64,000 nucleotides of DNA from Varibaculum cambriense (GTDB taxonomy: Bacteria > Actinomycetota > Actinomycetes > Actinomycetales > Actinomycetaceae), in NCBI RefSeq assembly GCF_022133705.1, contig NZ_JAKNHJ010000013.1, forward strand, positions 1-64,000. The letters are read 5' to 3'. A program made the position numbers and the translations under genes. Each line of letters starts with the position of its first letter. Within the stretch, counting starts at the first letter, position 1. Positions 24,383-33,756 of this stretch are shown in pieces. Below the pieces are notes generated by a model. The model did not search any database. It saw only the letters and a list, made by a program, of their open reading frames with translations, and was not told the DNA's origin.

Positions 24383-25921
24383 TTAATCAGTTAATACTTC
24401 GTCAAGGTCGGACCGAGCGGTGTTGACCAAGGGAATATCGAAATCAGTCATTGCCGCCATCCACTTTGCAAAAGAATGGTCGCCACGTTCTCGTAGTTGT
24501 TTATAGAGTTCAGTGGCTAATTCTTTACGGATTTCATCGTAAACTGGCACGGTATAGACATTATTCATCTCTGCTGGATCTACCCGCAGGTCGTACAACT
24601 CGTTGATAGATTCATGATTCATTACCAGTTTGAAATCGTTAGTGCGCAGCATTCTTTGTTGCAGCGGGAAATGGTGCCCATGGAACTCACACACGATATT
24701 TTCGCGCCAGTTCGGAACTTCATTTCCTCGGGTTAAGTCCACAATTGAACGTCCGTCCTCGACTAGGTTTTCTGGAAGTCCTGCTATTTCCATGACGGTA
24801 GCCGGTAAGTCGATCAGCGAAATAAATTTGTCGCTGCGTCCTACTTTGGATACCCCGGGAATATGTGCGATAAAGGGAACGTTGTAAATGTCATCGTACA
24901 TTGCTGGCCCTTTGTCGTTCATGCGGTGCGAACCGGTAAATTCACCGTGATCAGCACAAAAGAACAGGGCGGTGTCATCTAGTACTCCGAGTTCGCGTGC
25001 GACCTGCATTATTCTGCCAATCTCGTAATCAATCATGGCCACATATCCCCAATATACGGCGATCAATTTCTTCCACTGTTCATTAGTGAAACTTGAGGTA
25101 GACCAGTAGGTTGCATAATTTTGTTGAATTGGCGGCTTCCCAAATAGGGTGTCCCCGAAGTTTTCTGGTAACTCCACGTTGTCTGGGTCAATCAGGTCGA
25201 ACCATTTATCGGGTAAGAAATAGGGTAGGTGGGGGCCGTAATAATGGACGTCCAAGCAGAAAGGTTTACCGCTTTGTTTCCAGTCTTTTGCGTATTCGCG
25301 TAGTTTCTCTATTGCCCGGTCGGTCAAGAAACGCTCAAAAGTTGCTTCTTCAGGTTGGTCGAGGCGGGCGGCGATAATATGTCCTGGTCTGCCCCCTGGT
25401 AGCTCTCCACGCCACAAATCATGGGCTTTTACCGGGGGAAGATTGTTCTCTTTGAGCCAGGCGACATATTTTTCGTTCGCAACTGGGTTTTCAGCTCCCC
25501 AATAAGTGTCGTCATCGGCTCCGAATTTGTCAGGCAGATTGTATCCGCAGTGGTATTTGCCCACTATACCTACGTTGTAGCCGTGATTTCGTAGTTCTTG
25601 TGTATAAGTCCAGCTATCTAAGGGAATGTCAGTGTTGTAAGCGATATTCCATTCTGGATTGGCTAGCACCTGGTGTTTTAGGGGAAGCTTTCCAGTCATT
25701 AGGGAGGCTCTGGCGGGGGTGCAGATCGCGGTTGGGGTGAAACAGTTTGTGAAAGCAAAACCGTTTTCACCTAATTGGTCGATATTTGGAGTTTTAGCAT
25801 GGGGATTCCCTAGGCAACCAATGGTGTCGACTCGGTGCTGATCGGTCATTAGCACCAGTACATTACGTACATTATCTGGGATAACTCGCGTTTTAGCGGT
25901 GCTATTTTCGGAAGTAGTCAT
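24383..25921 (-). CDS. Cys-type sulfatase, predicted cytoplasmic
   Basis: A 512-residue type I sulfatase that hydrolyses a sulfate ester. The signature is CTPARASLMTG (about residues 69-79), whose Cys must be converted to formylglycine. Metal ligands are in LMTDQHR (about 27) and FCADHGEFTGSH (about 308). No signal peptide or lipobox precedes the domain, so it should act in the cytoplasm, unlike most glycan sulfatases. I place the start at 25921 because GAGGAG lies 10 bases upstream and the MFS stop is 1 base away; the longer frame to 25969 would overlap the MFS gene. Choline-sulfatase-like or sugar sulfatase; the operon points to a sugar. Confidence 0.9.
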   Translation of the reverse strand: MTTSENSTAKTRVIPDNVRNVLVLMTDQHRVDTIGCLGNPHAKTPNIDQLGENGFAFTNCFTPTAICTPARASLMTGKLPLKHQVLANPEWNIAYNTDIPLDSWTYTQELRNHGYNVGIVGKYHCGYNLPDKFGADDDTYWGAENPVANEKYVAWLKENNLPPVKAHDLWRGELPGGRPGHIIAARLDQPEEATFERFLTDRAIEKLREYAKDWKQSGKPFCLDVHYYGPHLPYFLPDKWFDLIDPDNVELPENFGDTLFGKPPIQQNYATYWSTSSFTNEQWKKLIAVYWGYVAMIDYEIGRIMQVARELGVLDDTALFFCADHGEFTGSHRMNDKGPAMYDDIYNVPFIAHIPGVSKVGRSDKFISLIDLPATVMEIAGLPENLVEDGRSIVDLTRGNEVPNWRENIVCEFHGHHFPLQQRMLRTNDFKLVMNHESINELYDLRVDPAEMNNVYTVPVYDEIRKELATELYKQLRERGDHSFAKWMAAMTDFDIPLVNTARSDLDEVLTD

Positions 25922-25922
25922 T

Positions 25923-27380
25923 TTAGATTCCCATCTCCTCAAGTTGTTTTCCAGATGTCTCTTGGACAAATTTTCCGGTGAAGATAACGGCTAGCACACC
26001 GAAGACAAAGAAAATCCAGTACACGCCAGCCGGAGACCAGGCAACTAGGAAGGGGAAGAAGAAAACCACTAGGAAGTTGACTAAGAAATCTGCACCGCTG
26101 GCTAGAGACATTGCGCCTCCCCGTATCTCGTTGGGGAACATTTCTCCCATCAATATTGAGAATATAGGGCCCCAAGAGGAAGTGAATCCTAAGAGGAAAA
26201 GGCAGAGGGCACCCACTGCTATCCAGCCGAGGATGGGTTGGCTAGCAACATCGGCGCTCCCATCCGGGCCGGCGGGGGCGATTGTGAATACTAGAGCCAC
26301 CAACCCTAAGGCAACGAATATCATGGTGCCGCCAATCATTAGCATTCGTTTGCGTCCCACTTTGTCTACCAGGAAAATGCCGGTAAGTACCCCCACGATT
26401 TTGAAGAAAGTTAGGAGAGTGGTTTGTTGGAATGCCATTTCTTCGCTAAACCCTACAGTTTCAAAGAGCTTGTTGGAGTAGAAGAAGATACCATTTGTTC
26501 CGGTGAGCTGTTGGAAAGCCGCAATCGCCATAGCAACAAAAACCAGAGGACGCCATTTAGAGGACATAATTTCTTTAATTGTGAGCTTGCGATTTCCGCT
26601 TTGTCCAAAAGACGCGCGAATCTGGGCAATCTTTGCCTGCGGATCTGCCTCTGCTGACACTTTAGCCAAGGTAATAGCTGCTTGTTCGTCTTTGCCTACC
26701 GATACTAAGAAGCGAGGAGATTCTGGGATTAGTGCCGTTAAAATAACAAATGCAATTGCTGGTATCAACAGGCATAAAAACATCCACTGCCAGGCCTTTA
26801 GCCCGAACGCCATTACCGCGAGGGAGCCTTGTTCGCCGGCAATAGCTAAAATGGCGCTATTAATCCAAGCGGCTAGGAATAGCCCCAAAATAATAGCTAA
26901 TTGGCGGAAACCGATTAAGCGTCCTCGAATTTCGGTGGGAGAAATCTCAGCCACATAGCCGGGAGCTACTGTGGTCGCTGCCCCGAAGCCGATTCCTCCA
27001 ATCACTCGACAAAAGATTAAGAAAAAGTATCCTCCCTGAACTCCCAGCAGGGGACTGAAAGCACCGAAAACAGCTTCAAATAGCAGAAAAGGCCCTACTA
27101 GTTGTAGAGCTTTTTTGCGTCCAATTCTGTCGGAGATTCTTCCAGCGAATACCGCGCCTATTAGACCTCCGATAATCCCAGCTGAACCAGCTAAACCTTG
27201 GGCGATAGTTCCTAGCTTGAAATCTCCAGCGACTGCTTTGATAGCTCCGTTTAGTACCATTCCTTCGAAACCGTAAAAGAATGGGCCTAGGGTGGCAATG
27301 AGGGCGATGATGGTGGCAGTTCGTCGGGCTTTTTTAACTTTTTCGGATGGCAACTCTGCCACCGGGGTTGAAGTGCTCAT
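25923..27380 (-). CDS. MFS sugar porter
   Basis: A 485-residue inner-membrane transporter of the sugar porter family with twelve predicted helices. Signature motifs are GRISDRIGRKKAL after helix 2 (about residues 80-92), EIRGRL between helices 4 and 5 (about 153), PESPRFL after helix 6 (about 224), VDKVGRKRML after helix 8 (about 340) and PNEIRGGAMSL after helix 10 (about 416). It imports a sugar by proton symport or facilitated diffusion. It is first in an operon with a cytoplasmic sulfatase, its maturase and an anion exporter, so the cargo is probably a sulfated mono- or oligosaccharide. This is inference from context. Confidence 0.9.
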   Translation of the reverse strand: MSTSTPVAELPSEKVKKARRTATIIALIATLGPFFYGFEGMVLNGAIKAVAGDFKLGTIAQGLAGSAGIIGGLIGAVFAGRISDRIGRKKALQLVGPFLLFEAVFGAFSPLLGVQGGYFFLIFCRVIGGIGFGAATTVAPGYVAEISPTEIRGRLIGFRQLAIILGLFLAAWINSAILAIAGEQGSLAVMAFGLKAWQWMFLCLLIPAIAFVILTALIPESPRFLVSVGKDEQAAITLAKVSAEADPQAKIAQIRASFGQSGNRKLTIKEIMSSKWRPLVFVAMAIAAFQQLTGTNGIFFYSNKLFETVGFSEEMAFQQTTLLTFFKIVGVLTGIFLVDKVGRKRMLMIGGTMIFVALGLVALVFTIAPAGPDGSADVASQPILGWIAVGALCLFLLGFTSSWGPIFSILMGEMFPNEIRGGAMSLASGADFLVNFLVVFFFPFLVAWSPAGVYWIFFVFGVLAVIFTGKFVQETSGKQLEEMGI

Positions 27381-27453
27381 GTTCCTCTTCCTTGAAGTTG
27401 AGAGTCAGATCCGTTGCTCGGTTAAGCAAGTCTGCGGTTTTCTGACCCACTTT

Positions 27454-27482
27454 CTATTAAAAAAGCGGAAAAATATGCTCAA
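27454..27482 (-). promoter_or_regulatory. possible promoter of the sulfatase operon
   Basis: On the minus strand TTGAGC (27482-27477) and TAATAG (27459-27454) are 17 bases apart, about 75 bases before the MFS start. The -10 match is weak. No obvious palindromic ROK site is visible; GTGAGTTACGTCAC at 27503-27516 is an imperfect candidate. Confidence 0.25.
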
Positions 27483-27519
27483 TTTGATGGACAAAAAGAA
27501 TTTAGTGAGTTACGTCACT

Positions 27520-28005
27520 GCGGGTGTCTATTGTATTAATATGAGCTATCAGTATCCGCGGCGGACTACCAGAGCCAGATGAGCAATACAGTCAATTTGA
27601 ACTGTCCCAGATTTTCCCATCTCCTCAAACGGAACAAAACCTGGGATAGTCCAATACCGGCTTAGCCACGTGCGGTGATGCTGCATACCAGCTCGCGAGC
27701 CGTTCCTAGGGAATCTGCTTGAACGCATCATCGGGAACACACTCCTGCGAGCGCGCCAAGTAGCCCTGAGATATGCCTAGCAATTTGAGCCATGTCCTCG
27801 CCCACGAAGCCCTTGAAGCGTGCAAACCCTTTGAAACTGTAATAGCCCGGAGCTAGTACTCAAAAAACGTCAGGAGCTGAGCCTTACCCGTTCTTTGCTT
27901 AAAAATCTGAAAGAATCTTTCGCAGTCAGCAAATAATCCCTCTATGCCTGCCCTAAATCCAAAGCTACCGACATTTTTCTGCCGCGAGTAGTTAAGATTG
28001 AGGGT
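27520..28005. other. gene-poor stretch between the sulfatase operon and DUF3039
   Basis: No complete gene is supported. On the minus strand a frame of 63 residues (27740-27549) contains HHRTWLSRYWTIPGF, and an overlapping frame (about 27868-27735) reads SFKGFARFKGFVGEDMAQIA before a stop. Both look protein-like but lack ribosome sites, and neither is recognised. They may be the decayed ends of a lost gene at an insertion border. Confidence 0.3.
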
Positions 28006-28317
28006 ATGGAAATGCGTAACGGTTTATCGGATCCAGATAGCGGACAGACCGAGGGTGGGGTAGGAGTACTTCAGCGCCCGGAAACTTCCAGGCAAGAGCC
28101 CGGGGACAAAGACCGTTACGCACATTATGTGTCGGCGCATCGCCTGGCTACCTCCCGACTTACCGGGCAGCCGGTGGTTGCCCTCTGCGGTAAGGTCTGG
28201 GTTCCCACCCGGGAGGTGCGAAACCATCCGATCTGTCCGCGTTGCGTAGAGATCAAAAAAGAGATGGATGCCTCCGGTGGACCCGACTGGCCATTTCGCG
28301 GTCCCGGCTCCCGCTAG
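28006..28317 (+). CDS. DUF3039 family protein
   Basis: A 103-residue actinobacterial protein of the DUF3039 family, function unknown. A disordered acidic N-terminus (about 1-35) precedes the conserved core with ALCGKVWVPTREVRNHPICPRC (cysteines about 65, 83 and 86), which looks like a small metal-binding knuckle. It is encoded just before, and convergent with, the nicotinate phosphoribosyltransferase gene, overlapping it by 4 bases at the 3' ends. This neighbourhood recurs in actinobacteria. Confidence 0.78.
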   Translation: MEMRNGLSDPDSGQTEGGVGVLQRPETSRQEPGDKDRYAHYVSAHRLATSRLTGQPVVALCGKVWVPTREVRNHPICPRCVEIKKEMDASGGPDWPFRGPGSR

Positions 28318-29705
28318 GCACGCGGATCTGCGCTGGTGGGAGCCTCTACTTCGTCCTGGCGCTCAGTTAAATCAATAATCTCGGTGGGGATAGCCGCTTC
28401 TCCAGCCGACAGCCTCCATCCCTGATAGGGCAGTTCGTTACGTGCCTTTATGTGATGATCCTGAGCATCCTGTAGCGCCTGTTTACCCATATAACTCCGG
28501 TTAGGCTCCCCAGCAGTAACCAGGTCTACCAGTAGCGGGCGGGCGTTGCGACGCGCGAACTCGGCCTCAGCCTGCTCGGCGTTATCAGCGACCACTACCA
28601 ATTCGGTGCTGGCGTATCCGTCCTCACCGCGGGCACGCCCCGCAAACTTGCGTCCTCCCAAAGTGGATTTAGAGGTCGAACGCTTGGCAACATCGTGAAT
28701 GGAGCCGTCTTCATTGACCCGCTGTACCAGTTTGTAAACCAAAGCGGCTGTGGGGATACCAGAGCCAGTTACCATCTTGGTACCCACCCCATAAGAATCA
28801 ACCGGCGCCGCCCCAAGAGCGGCAATCGCATATTCATCCAGATCATTGGTGACTGTGATCTGGGTGCTTTGCGCATCCAAAGAGTCCAGTAGCGCCCTCA
28901 CCTTGAATGCTTCCGCCACCAGGTCTCCGGAGTCTAGGCGGACGCATCCCAGTTCCCCGCCGGCTTCCCGCGCTAGTTTAACCCCGCGTTTAACTGCGCG
29001 CGGAACATCATAGGTATCCACCAAGAGAGTGGTGCCGGGCCCCAGATTGGCCAGCTGTGCGCGGAAGGCGTCCTCTTCGGAGTCGTGAATCAAAGTAAAA
29101 GAGTGGGCGGCGGTTCCGATGGTGGGAATCCCATAGCGCTTGCCGGCTTCCAGGCAGGAAGTCCCCCTGAAACCAGCAATATAGGAGGCGCGGGCGGCTG
29201 AAACTGCGCTGCGTTCATGGGTGCGCCTCGCTCCCATATCTACGCAGGGGCGCCCATGAGCGGCGATAGTCATTCGCGAGGCCGCGCTAGCTACCGCGCA
29301 GTCATGATTTAGGATCGAAAGTAATAGGGTCTCTAATAAAACGCACTCCGCAAAGGTGCCCTCTACCTGCATTAGGGGAGAGGACTCGAAGTAGCATTCC
29401 CCTTCGGTATAACCGCGAATATTTCCCTGGAACCGGTAGGATTTTAGGTAATCCAGGCAATCATCGGAAACTATTTTTTCCCGCGACAAATAGTCGATCT
29501 CTTCACTTGAAAACTCAAAACGTTCCAGAGCTTCAATAATGCGGGCATTGCCAGCCATCACTCCAAAGCGACGTGCCGAAGGTAGACGCCGACCGAACAG
29601 CTCAAAAATAGCGCCGCGATTCCAGGTTCCGGATTGCAAGGCAGCATCTACCATGGTCAGTTCGTACATATCGGTTAACAAAGAAGTGGTCACTGAAGAA
29701 CTCAT
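28314..29705 (-). CDS. pncB: nicotinate phosphoribosyltransferase
   Basis: A 463-residue enzyme of the Preiss-Handler pathway that joins nicotinate to PRPP, with ATP hydrolysis, giving nicotinate mononucleotide for NAD synthesis. The N-terminal LLTDMYELTM (about 9-18), FRGTSCLEAGKRYGIPTIGT (about 180-199), AHSFTLIHDSEEDAF (about 201-215, containing the His region) and the phosphate-binding RLDSGDLVAEAF (about 258) mark the type II family. The protein is cytoplasmic and of normal length, with a C-terminal extension rich in Glu and Pro. It is monocistronic and divergent from clpS. Confidence 0.93.
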   Translation of the reverse strand: MSSSVTTSLLTDMYELTMVDAALQSGTWNRGAIFELFGRRLPSARRFGVMAGNARIIEALERFEFSSEEIDYLSREKIVSDDCLDYLKSYRFQGNIRGYTEGECYFESSPLMQVEGTFAECVLLETLLLSILNHDCAVASAASRMTIAAHGRPCVDMGARRTHERSAVSAARASYIAGFRGTSCLEAGKRYGIPTIGTAAHSFTLIHDSEEDAFRAQLANLGPGTTLLVDTYDVPRAVKRGVKLAREAGGELGCVRLDSGDLVAEAFKVRALLDSLDAQSTQITVTNDLDEYAIAALGAAPVDSYGVGTKMVTGSGIPTAALVYKLVQRVNEDGSIHDVAKRSTSKSTLGGRKFAGRARGEDGYASTELVVVADNAEQAEAEFARRNARPLLVDLVTAGEPNRSYMGKQALQDAQDHHIKARNELPYQGWRLSAGEAAIPTEIIDLTERQDEVEAPTSADPRA

Positions 29706-29847
29706 GGTTTTAGCATACTCACAAACCAGTAATAATCCAGTTTTCGCCTTATGGGCGAAAACGCGGTTCTGAGCTCATTGTGGCTGCAGAAATAAAAATA
29801 TTTTTCAAAACCCCCCATTCCCTGCGACTTCCTAATAGTCTGGACGT

Positions 29848-30144
29848 ATGGTTAATGATCTGGTATCTGACCCGGGTACTCCACCGTATTCGGACAGAAC
29901 TCGCCTAAAGCAGTGGCGGGTTACTATCTTCCGGGATCCAGTTAACCAGCCGCGATACGTAGAAAGAGTATTAGCTCACCAGTTTTCAATGCCGCGGGAA
30001 AAAGCCAAGCGCACCCGGCTAGAAATTTTTAATCAGGGACAAACGGAAGTTGCCGCGGGCACTCGCGAAAGAATGGAAGCTCTAGTGCAGGCGTTGCACG
30101 GTTATGGTTTGCGCGCCACCTTGGGCGGACCGGATCAACAATGA
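29848..30144 (+). CDS. clpS: ATP-dependent Clp protease adaptor ClpS
   Basis: A 98-residue adaptor that recognises N-end-rule substrates with bulky N-terminal residues and delivers them to the ClpC/ClpA-ClpP protease. The core VTIFRDPVNQPRYVERVLAHQF (about residues 25-46) carries the pocket region (the D-x-N-x3-Y-V pattern), and LVQALHGYGLRATLG ends the fold. The N-terminus is flexible and short, as usual. Its TGA overlaps the ATG of the DUF2017 gene by 4 bases, and the clpS-DUF2017-murI-MBL order is typical of actinobacteria. Confidence 0.93.
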   Translation: MVNDLVSDPGTPPYSDRTRLKQWRVTIFRDPVNQPRYVERVLAHQFSMPREKAKRTRLEIFNQGQTEVAAGTRERMEALVQALHGYGLRATLGGPDQQ

Positions 30145-30734
30145 ATACCTTTCGTCCCGTTCCCGGAGGGTGGGAATGCCCGATGGGGGCAGTTGAACGG
30201 GACTTGTTCCTGCAAGCCATTTGCGAAGTGCGCACCCTACTCGATCCGCCGGTATTGCCTTTTGAAATCACCACGATGTTAGGGGAGGGCGAAGAAGAAA
30301 CCCCCGACAGCAATGTGCATCTTGAAAACGCCTCTTTGGATCGGTTACTCCCGCCCGGATCCGCCGATGAAGCAACCGCACAAACTATGCGTGACTTGAC
30401 CGATTCGCAGTTACGTACCCAGAAAGCTGAGCGCCTGGATCGCCTCTACTCTTTGCTTTCATCACAAACCGGCCCGGTGATCGTGATCGAAAATGGGCAA
30501 GAGTGGGATTGGCTTAGCGGAACCAACGATGTGCGTCTGGCCATATCTGGCAAACTTAAACTGGGTGATAGCGACGAAGGATCACAGCACGATTCTTTCG
30601 AATCTTCGCAGGTAACGCCGAAATCAAGGGATGAAAAATTTGAAGAAGTCCTGGTGTCATCCTTTTATGAATGGCTCTCTGGGTGGCAAGATTCACTGTT
30701 GCAGGCGATAGATTGCTGGCCGCGGCCTAGCTAG
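30141..30734 (+). CDS. DUF2017 family protein
   Basis: A 197-residue actinobacterial protein of unknown function (DUF2017). Conserved parts are the start FRPVPGGWECPMGAVERDLFLQ, with the central W, and a C-terminal helical segment FYEWLSGWQDSLLQAI. It has no signal peptide or membrane segment and is acidic. It overlaps clpS by 4 bases and is followed by murI after 10 bases, so it belongs to one operon with both. A role in ClpS-linked proteolysis is only suggested by that constant neighbourhood. Confidence 0.8.
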   Translation: MNTFRPVPGGWECPMGAVERDLFLQAICEVRTLLDPPVLPFEITTMLGEGEEETPDSNVHLENASLDRLLPPGSADEATAQTMRDLTDSQLRTQKAERLDRLYSLLSSQTGPVIVIENGQEWDWLSGTNDVRLAISGKLKLGDSDEGSQHDSFESSQVTPKSRDEKFEEVLVSSFYEWLSGWQDSLLQAIDCWPRPS

Positions 30735-30744
30735 GCTATTTTTT

Positions 30745-31560
30745 GTGACTAATGAAGCCGCTATTGGTATTTTTGACTCCGGAGTTGGGGGACTAACGGT
30801 CGCGCGTGCAGTTCTGAATGTGCTGCCGCGCGAAGAGATTCGTTACGTGGGGGATACTGCCCACACTCCATACGGGGAAAAAGACCTGGAAACTGTGCGG
30901 GGCTATTCCCTGTCTATTATGGATTCCCTGGTGGAATCTGGGGTAAAAATGCTGGTAATTGCCTGTAATACTGCCTCGTGTGCGGTGTTAGATCAGGCGA
31001 GGACTCGATACCAAGAAGAGCAGGGAATTCCAGTAGTCGAAGTGGTGCAGCCCGCAGTTGAACACGCGGTCACCCGTTCCCGTAACGGCAAGATCGGAGT
31101 CATCGGCACCCGAGCAACCATTGAATCCGGGGTGTATCAGAGGAAGCTTTCAAAAATGGGGGCGGAGGTTTTCACCCAAGCCTGCCCGCGTTTCGTTGAA
31201 TTCGCAGAGGAAGGGATCACCGCCTCTCAGGAACTATTTGACGTTACTGAAGAGTATCTAACTCCGCTCAAAGAAGCAGGAGTAGATACTTTAGTTCTCG
31301 GTTGTACCCATTATCCGCTGTTAGAAGGACCAATCTCCTATTTCATGGGAGAGAACGTCTCCTTGATTTCTTCATCCTCAGCAGCTGCCAGAAAAGTTTA
31401 TGGCGAACTGGTGGAAGAAAAAATGTTGCGCTCTTTTGGGGCACAAAAAGCAGATCACCACTTTATCTGCACCGAAACTAAAGAGAGTTTTATCGCCCTT
31501 GCTTCCCGAATAATGGGGGCTGATTTTAACGGAATTAAACAGGAGGAGATCACCAAATGA
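30745..31560 (+). CDS. murI: glutamate racemase
   Basis: A 271-residue cofactor-independent racemase that makes D-glutamate for peptidoglycan. FDSGVGGLTV (about residues 9-18) binds substrate. The two catalytic cysteines lie in IACNTASC (about 74-78) and GCTHYPLL (about 188-195). The length is normal. The GTG start at 30745 follows the DUF2017 stop closely and has no clear ribosome site, so translational coupling is likely. Its TGA overlaps the following metallo-beta-lactamase gene (ATGA), and AGGAGGAG near its end serves that gene. Confidence 0.95.
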   Translation: MTNEAAIGIFDSGVGGLTVARAVLNVLPREEIRYVGDTAHTPYGEKDLETVRGYSLSIMDSLVESGVKMLVIACNTASCAVLDQARTRYQEEQGIPVVEVVQPAVEHAVTRSRNGKIGVIGTRATIESGVYQRKLSKMGAEVFTQACPRFVEFAEEGITASQELFDVTEEYLTPLKEAGVDTLVLGCTHYPLLEGPISYFMGENVSLISSSSAAARKVYGELVEEKMLRSFGAQKADHHFICTETKESFIALASRIMGADFNGIKQEEITK

Positions 31561-32342
31561 TCCTGACAGTGGTGGGGGTAACCGGTTCCATGTCTGGCCC
31601 GGCCTCCCCGGCATCCTGCTATCTTTTACAGGCAGAAGGAACTGACTCTCTCGGTCTACCCCACACCTATTCGGTAGTTTTTGATTTAGGTCCCGGCTCT
31701 TTCGGGCAGATTTGGAACTACACGGATCCGACAAAACTGGACGCGGTGGTACTCTCTCACCTGCATGCGGATCACTGCTCAGATATAGTATCGATGCAGG
31801 TGCACCGGCGTTGGCATCCTAGGGGGGAGCTAGGGCCGATTCCCGTGTATGCCCCCAAGGGGGTAAAGGATCGAGTTCGTGGCCTAGATGGATTTAGTCC
31901 CCGCGACGACTTCAGCTCAGAATTCGAATTTCACCATATTAAGCAGGGACGAGAATTTAATGTTGGCCCCTTGCAGATAAAGCCTTTCGCGGCTTGGCAC
32001 TCGGTTCCTGCTTTTTCCTTCCGGGTAACCGGTCCTGGTAAGAACGGTCAGGCGGTTTTCACTTATTCGGGAGATTCTGACGAGTGCGACACCTTGGTAC
32101 AAGCCGCCACCAACTCGGATCTATTCCTATCTGAATGCGGTTTTACCCGGGAAGATGAGATTCGCGGTATCCATATGTCAGGGGATCGTGCCGGCCGGGT
32201 GGCTCAAAACTCCGGAACCAGCAAGCTGGTGCTCACCCATATTCAGCCCTGGACAGACCCAGAAGTGCCGTTAAAGGAAGCAAAAACAACCTGGCGCGGA
32301 GAGCTCGAAATTGCTCGTTCCGGGATGCGTTTCGAGCTTTAG
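31557..32342 (+). CDS. metallo-beta-lactamase-fold hydrolase (RNase Z-like)
   Basis: A 261-residue cytoplasmic MBL-fold protein. Metal ligands appear in SHLHADHCSD (H-x-H-x-D-H, about residues 64-70), a His in AWHSVPAFSF (about 145), the Asp in YSGDSDECD (about 170), and the last His in LVLTHIQPW (about 225). The actinobacterial relatives encoded next to murI and rph are annotated as MBL hydrolases with RNase Z or phosphodiesterase similarity, but the exact substrate is not established. It is the last gene of the clpS operon, convergent with rdgB. Confidence 0.88.
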   Translation: MILTVVGVTGSMSGPASPASCYLLQAEGTDSLGLPHTYSVVFDLGPGSFGQIWNYTDPTKLDAVVLSHLHADHCSDIVSMQVHRRWHPRGELGPIPVYAPKGVKDRVRGLDGFSPRDDFSSEFEFHHIKQGREFNVGPLQIKPFAAWHSVPAFSFRVTGPGKNGQAVFTYSGDSDECDTLVQAATNSDLFLSECGFTREDEIRGIHMSGDRAGRVAQNSGTSKLVLTHIQPWTDPEVPLKEAKTTWRGELEIARSGMRFEL

Positions 32343-32365
32343 GATCCCCTATAGGGCATATCTAG

Positions 32366-33025
32366 CTAGGGTCGTGCTTGAGCAGGGGTTACGTTTCCTC
32401 CTAGCTCAATAGTGGCAGCGATCGTGGGGGCGAGGGCGCGGAAGGCTTTGCCCCGATGCGACAGCGCATTCTTTTCCCTCGGACTTAGTTCGGCATTGGA
32501 GCGCTGCTGCCCTTCGGCTATAAAAATCGGGTCATAGCCAAATCCGCCTTCACCGCGCGGTGCGGTAAGCAACTTTCCAGGCATTTTCCCGAGGCAATGT
32601 CGCTCTAAACCAGCCGGTGAGACTAGCACTGCCGCACACACAAAACTGGCGCCGCGATTTGCTTCAGGCACGTCCGCCAGTTGGTTGAGCAGTAACTCTA
32701 GGTTCGCTTGGTCATCCCCATGATGCCCGCACCAGCGTGCCGAGAATATTCCGGGAGCACCCCCTAAAATATCTACGCATAGTCCCGAGTCATCCGCAAC
32801 TGTCGGCAAGCCGGTTCGCTGCGCCACTAGGCGGGCTTTTATCAGTGCGTTTTCAGTGAAACTTACCCCGTCCTCTACCGGTTCTTCGATCCCCAGCCCC
32901 TCGGCTCCCACAATCATTTCCGGAGAAAAACCGGGGATTAACGGGCAAAGAATCTCGGCAAGTTCGCGCACCTTATGGGGATTATGGGTGGCGAGGATCA
33001 GCCGCGCGCCGGGAGGTATTTTCAC
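32366..33025 (-). CDS. rdgB: non-canonical purine NTP pyrophosphatase (RdgB/HAM1)
   Basis: A 219-residue enzyme that hydrolyses dITP, ITP and XTP to the monophosphates and so keeps deaminated purines out of nucleic acids. [10 protein letters not shown] (about residues 13-22), [22 protein letters not shown] (about 77-98, beginning with the metal-binding Asp pair) and GFGYDPIF (about 161-168) are the family motifs; [10 protein letters not shown] near the end binds base and phosphate. The start overlaps the end of rph by 4 bases, forming an rph-rdgB operon as in many actinobacteria. Confidence 0.95.
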   Translation of the reverse strand: MKIPPGARLILATHNPHKVRELAEILCPLIPGFSPEMIVGAEGLGIEEPVEDGVSFTENALIKARLVAQRTGLPTVADDSGLCVDILGGAPGIFSARWCGHHGDDQANLELLLNQLADVPEANRGASFVCAAVLVSPAGLERHCLGKMPGKLLTAPRGEGGFGYDPIFIAEGQQRSNAELSPREKNALSHRGKAFRALAPTIAATIELGGNVTPAQARP

Positions 33026-33756
33026 GATAGCGCCTCTGTTTGGATGCGGGAAATCTCATGGATTCCTTTATCAGCCAGGTCCAAAAGCTGATTAAACTGA
33101 GAACGATCGAAAGCTTCGCCCTCGGCAGTTCCTTGGATCTCGACGAACTTTCCCGAGCCAGTCGCCACGATATTCATATCTACGTCCGCGCGCGAATCCT
33201 CTTCATAGGGGAGATCGAGCAGTGCATTTCCCTCGATAAAACCAACCGACACCGCGCATAGCGAATCGGATAGCACCTTGCCGGGACGGATCCATCCTTT
33301 TTCTTGACCCACTTTGATGGCATCCACCAAAGCCACATAAGCGCCGGTAATCGAAGTAGTGCGAGTGCCACCATCAGCCGATAACACGTCACAGTCCAGC
33401 ACAATTGTGTTTTCCCCTAGGGCGCTCATATCTACTATGGCACGCAGAGAACGGCCAATTAAACGAGAAATCTCATGGGTGCGGCCTCCAATTTTTCCCC
33501 GTACCGATTCGCGTCCTGACCGGGTAGAAGTAGCGCGCGGCAGCATCGCATACTCAGCAGTCACCCATCCCAGGCCAGAGTCTTGCCGCCATCGCGGCAC
33601 CCCTTGGGTCAGGGAAGCATTGCAGAGGACGCGGGTATTTCCGCAGTCAATTAGCACGGAGCCTTCGGCCTGTTTTGCCCAGCCACGGGTAATTGTTAGC
33701 GGTCGCATCTGGTCAAAAGCGCGTCCATCGGCGCGTACAAACTTTTCTATACTCAC
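33022..33756 (-). CDS. rph: ribonuclease PH
   Basis: A 244-residue phosphorolytic 3'-5' exoribonuclease that trims tRNA 3' ends with inorganic phosphate. The N-terminal [27 protein letters not shown] (about 70-83), [20 protein letters not shown] (about 86-105) and [20 protein letters not shown] (about 125-144) define it. I use GTG at 33756 because it gives the family's usual length; the open frame runs to 33906, but the extra 50 residues do not resemble RNase PH. It overlaps the rdgB start by 4 bases and is divergent from nudC. Confidence 0.94.
   Translation of the reverse strand: MSIEKFVRADGRAFDQMRPLTITRGWAKQAEGSVLIDCGNTRVLCNASLTQGVPRWRQDSGLGWVTAEYAMLPRATSTRSGRESVRGKIGGRTHEISRLIGRSLRAIVDMSALGENTIVLDCDVLSADGGTRTTSITGAYVALVDAIKVGQEKGWIRPGKVLSDSLCAVSVGFIEGNALLDLPYEEDSRADVDMNIVATGSGKFVEIQGTAEGEAFDRSQFNQLLDLADKGIHEISRIQTEALS

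Noticed and set aside
25978-26481. Plus-strand frame opposite the MFS porter
   Set aside because: Lys/Pro/Thr-rich antisense frame of hydrophobic membrane-segment codons.
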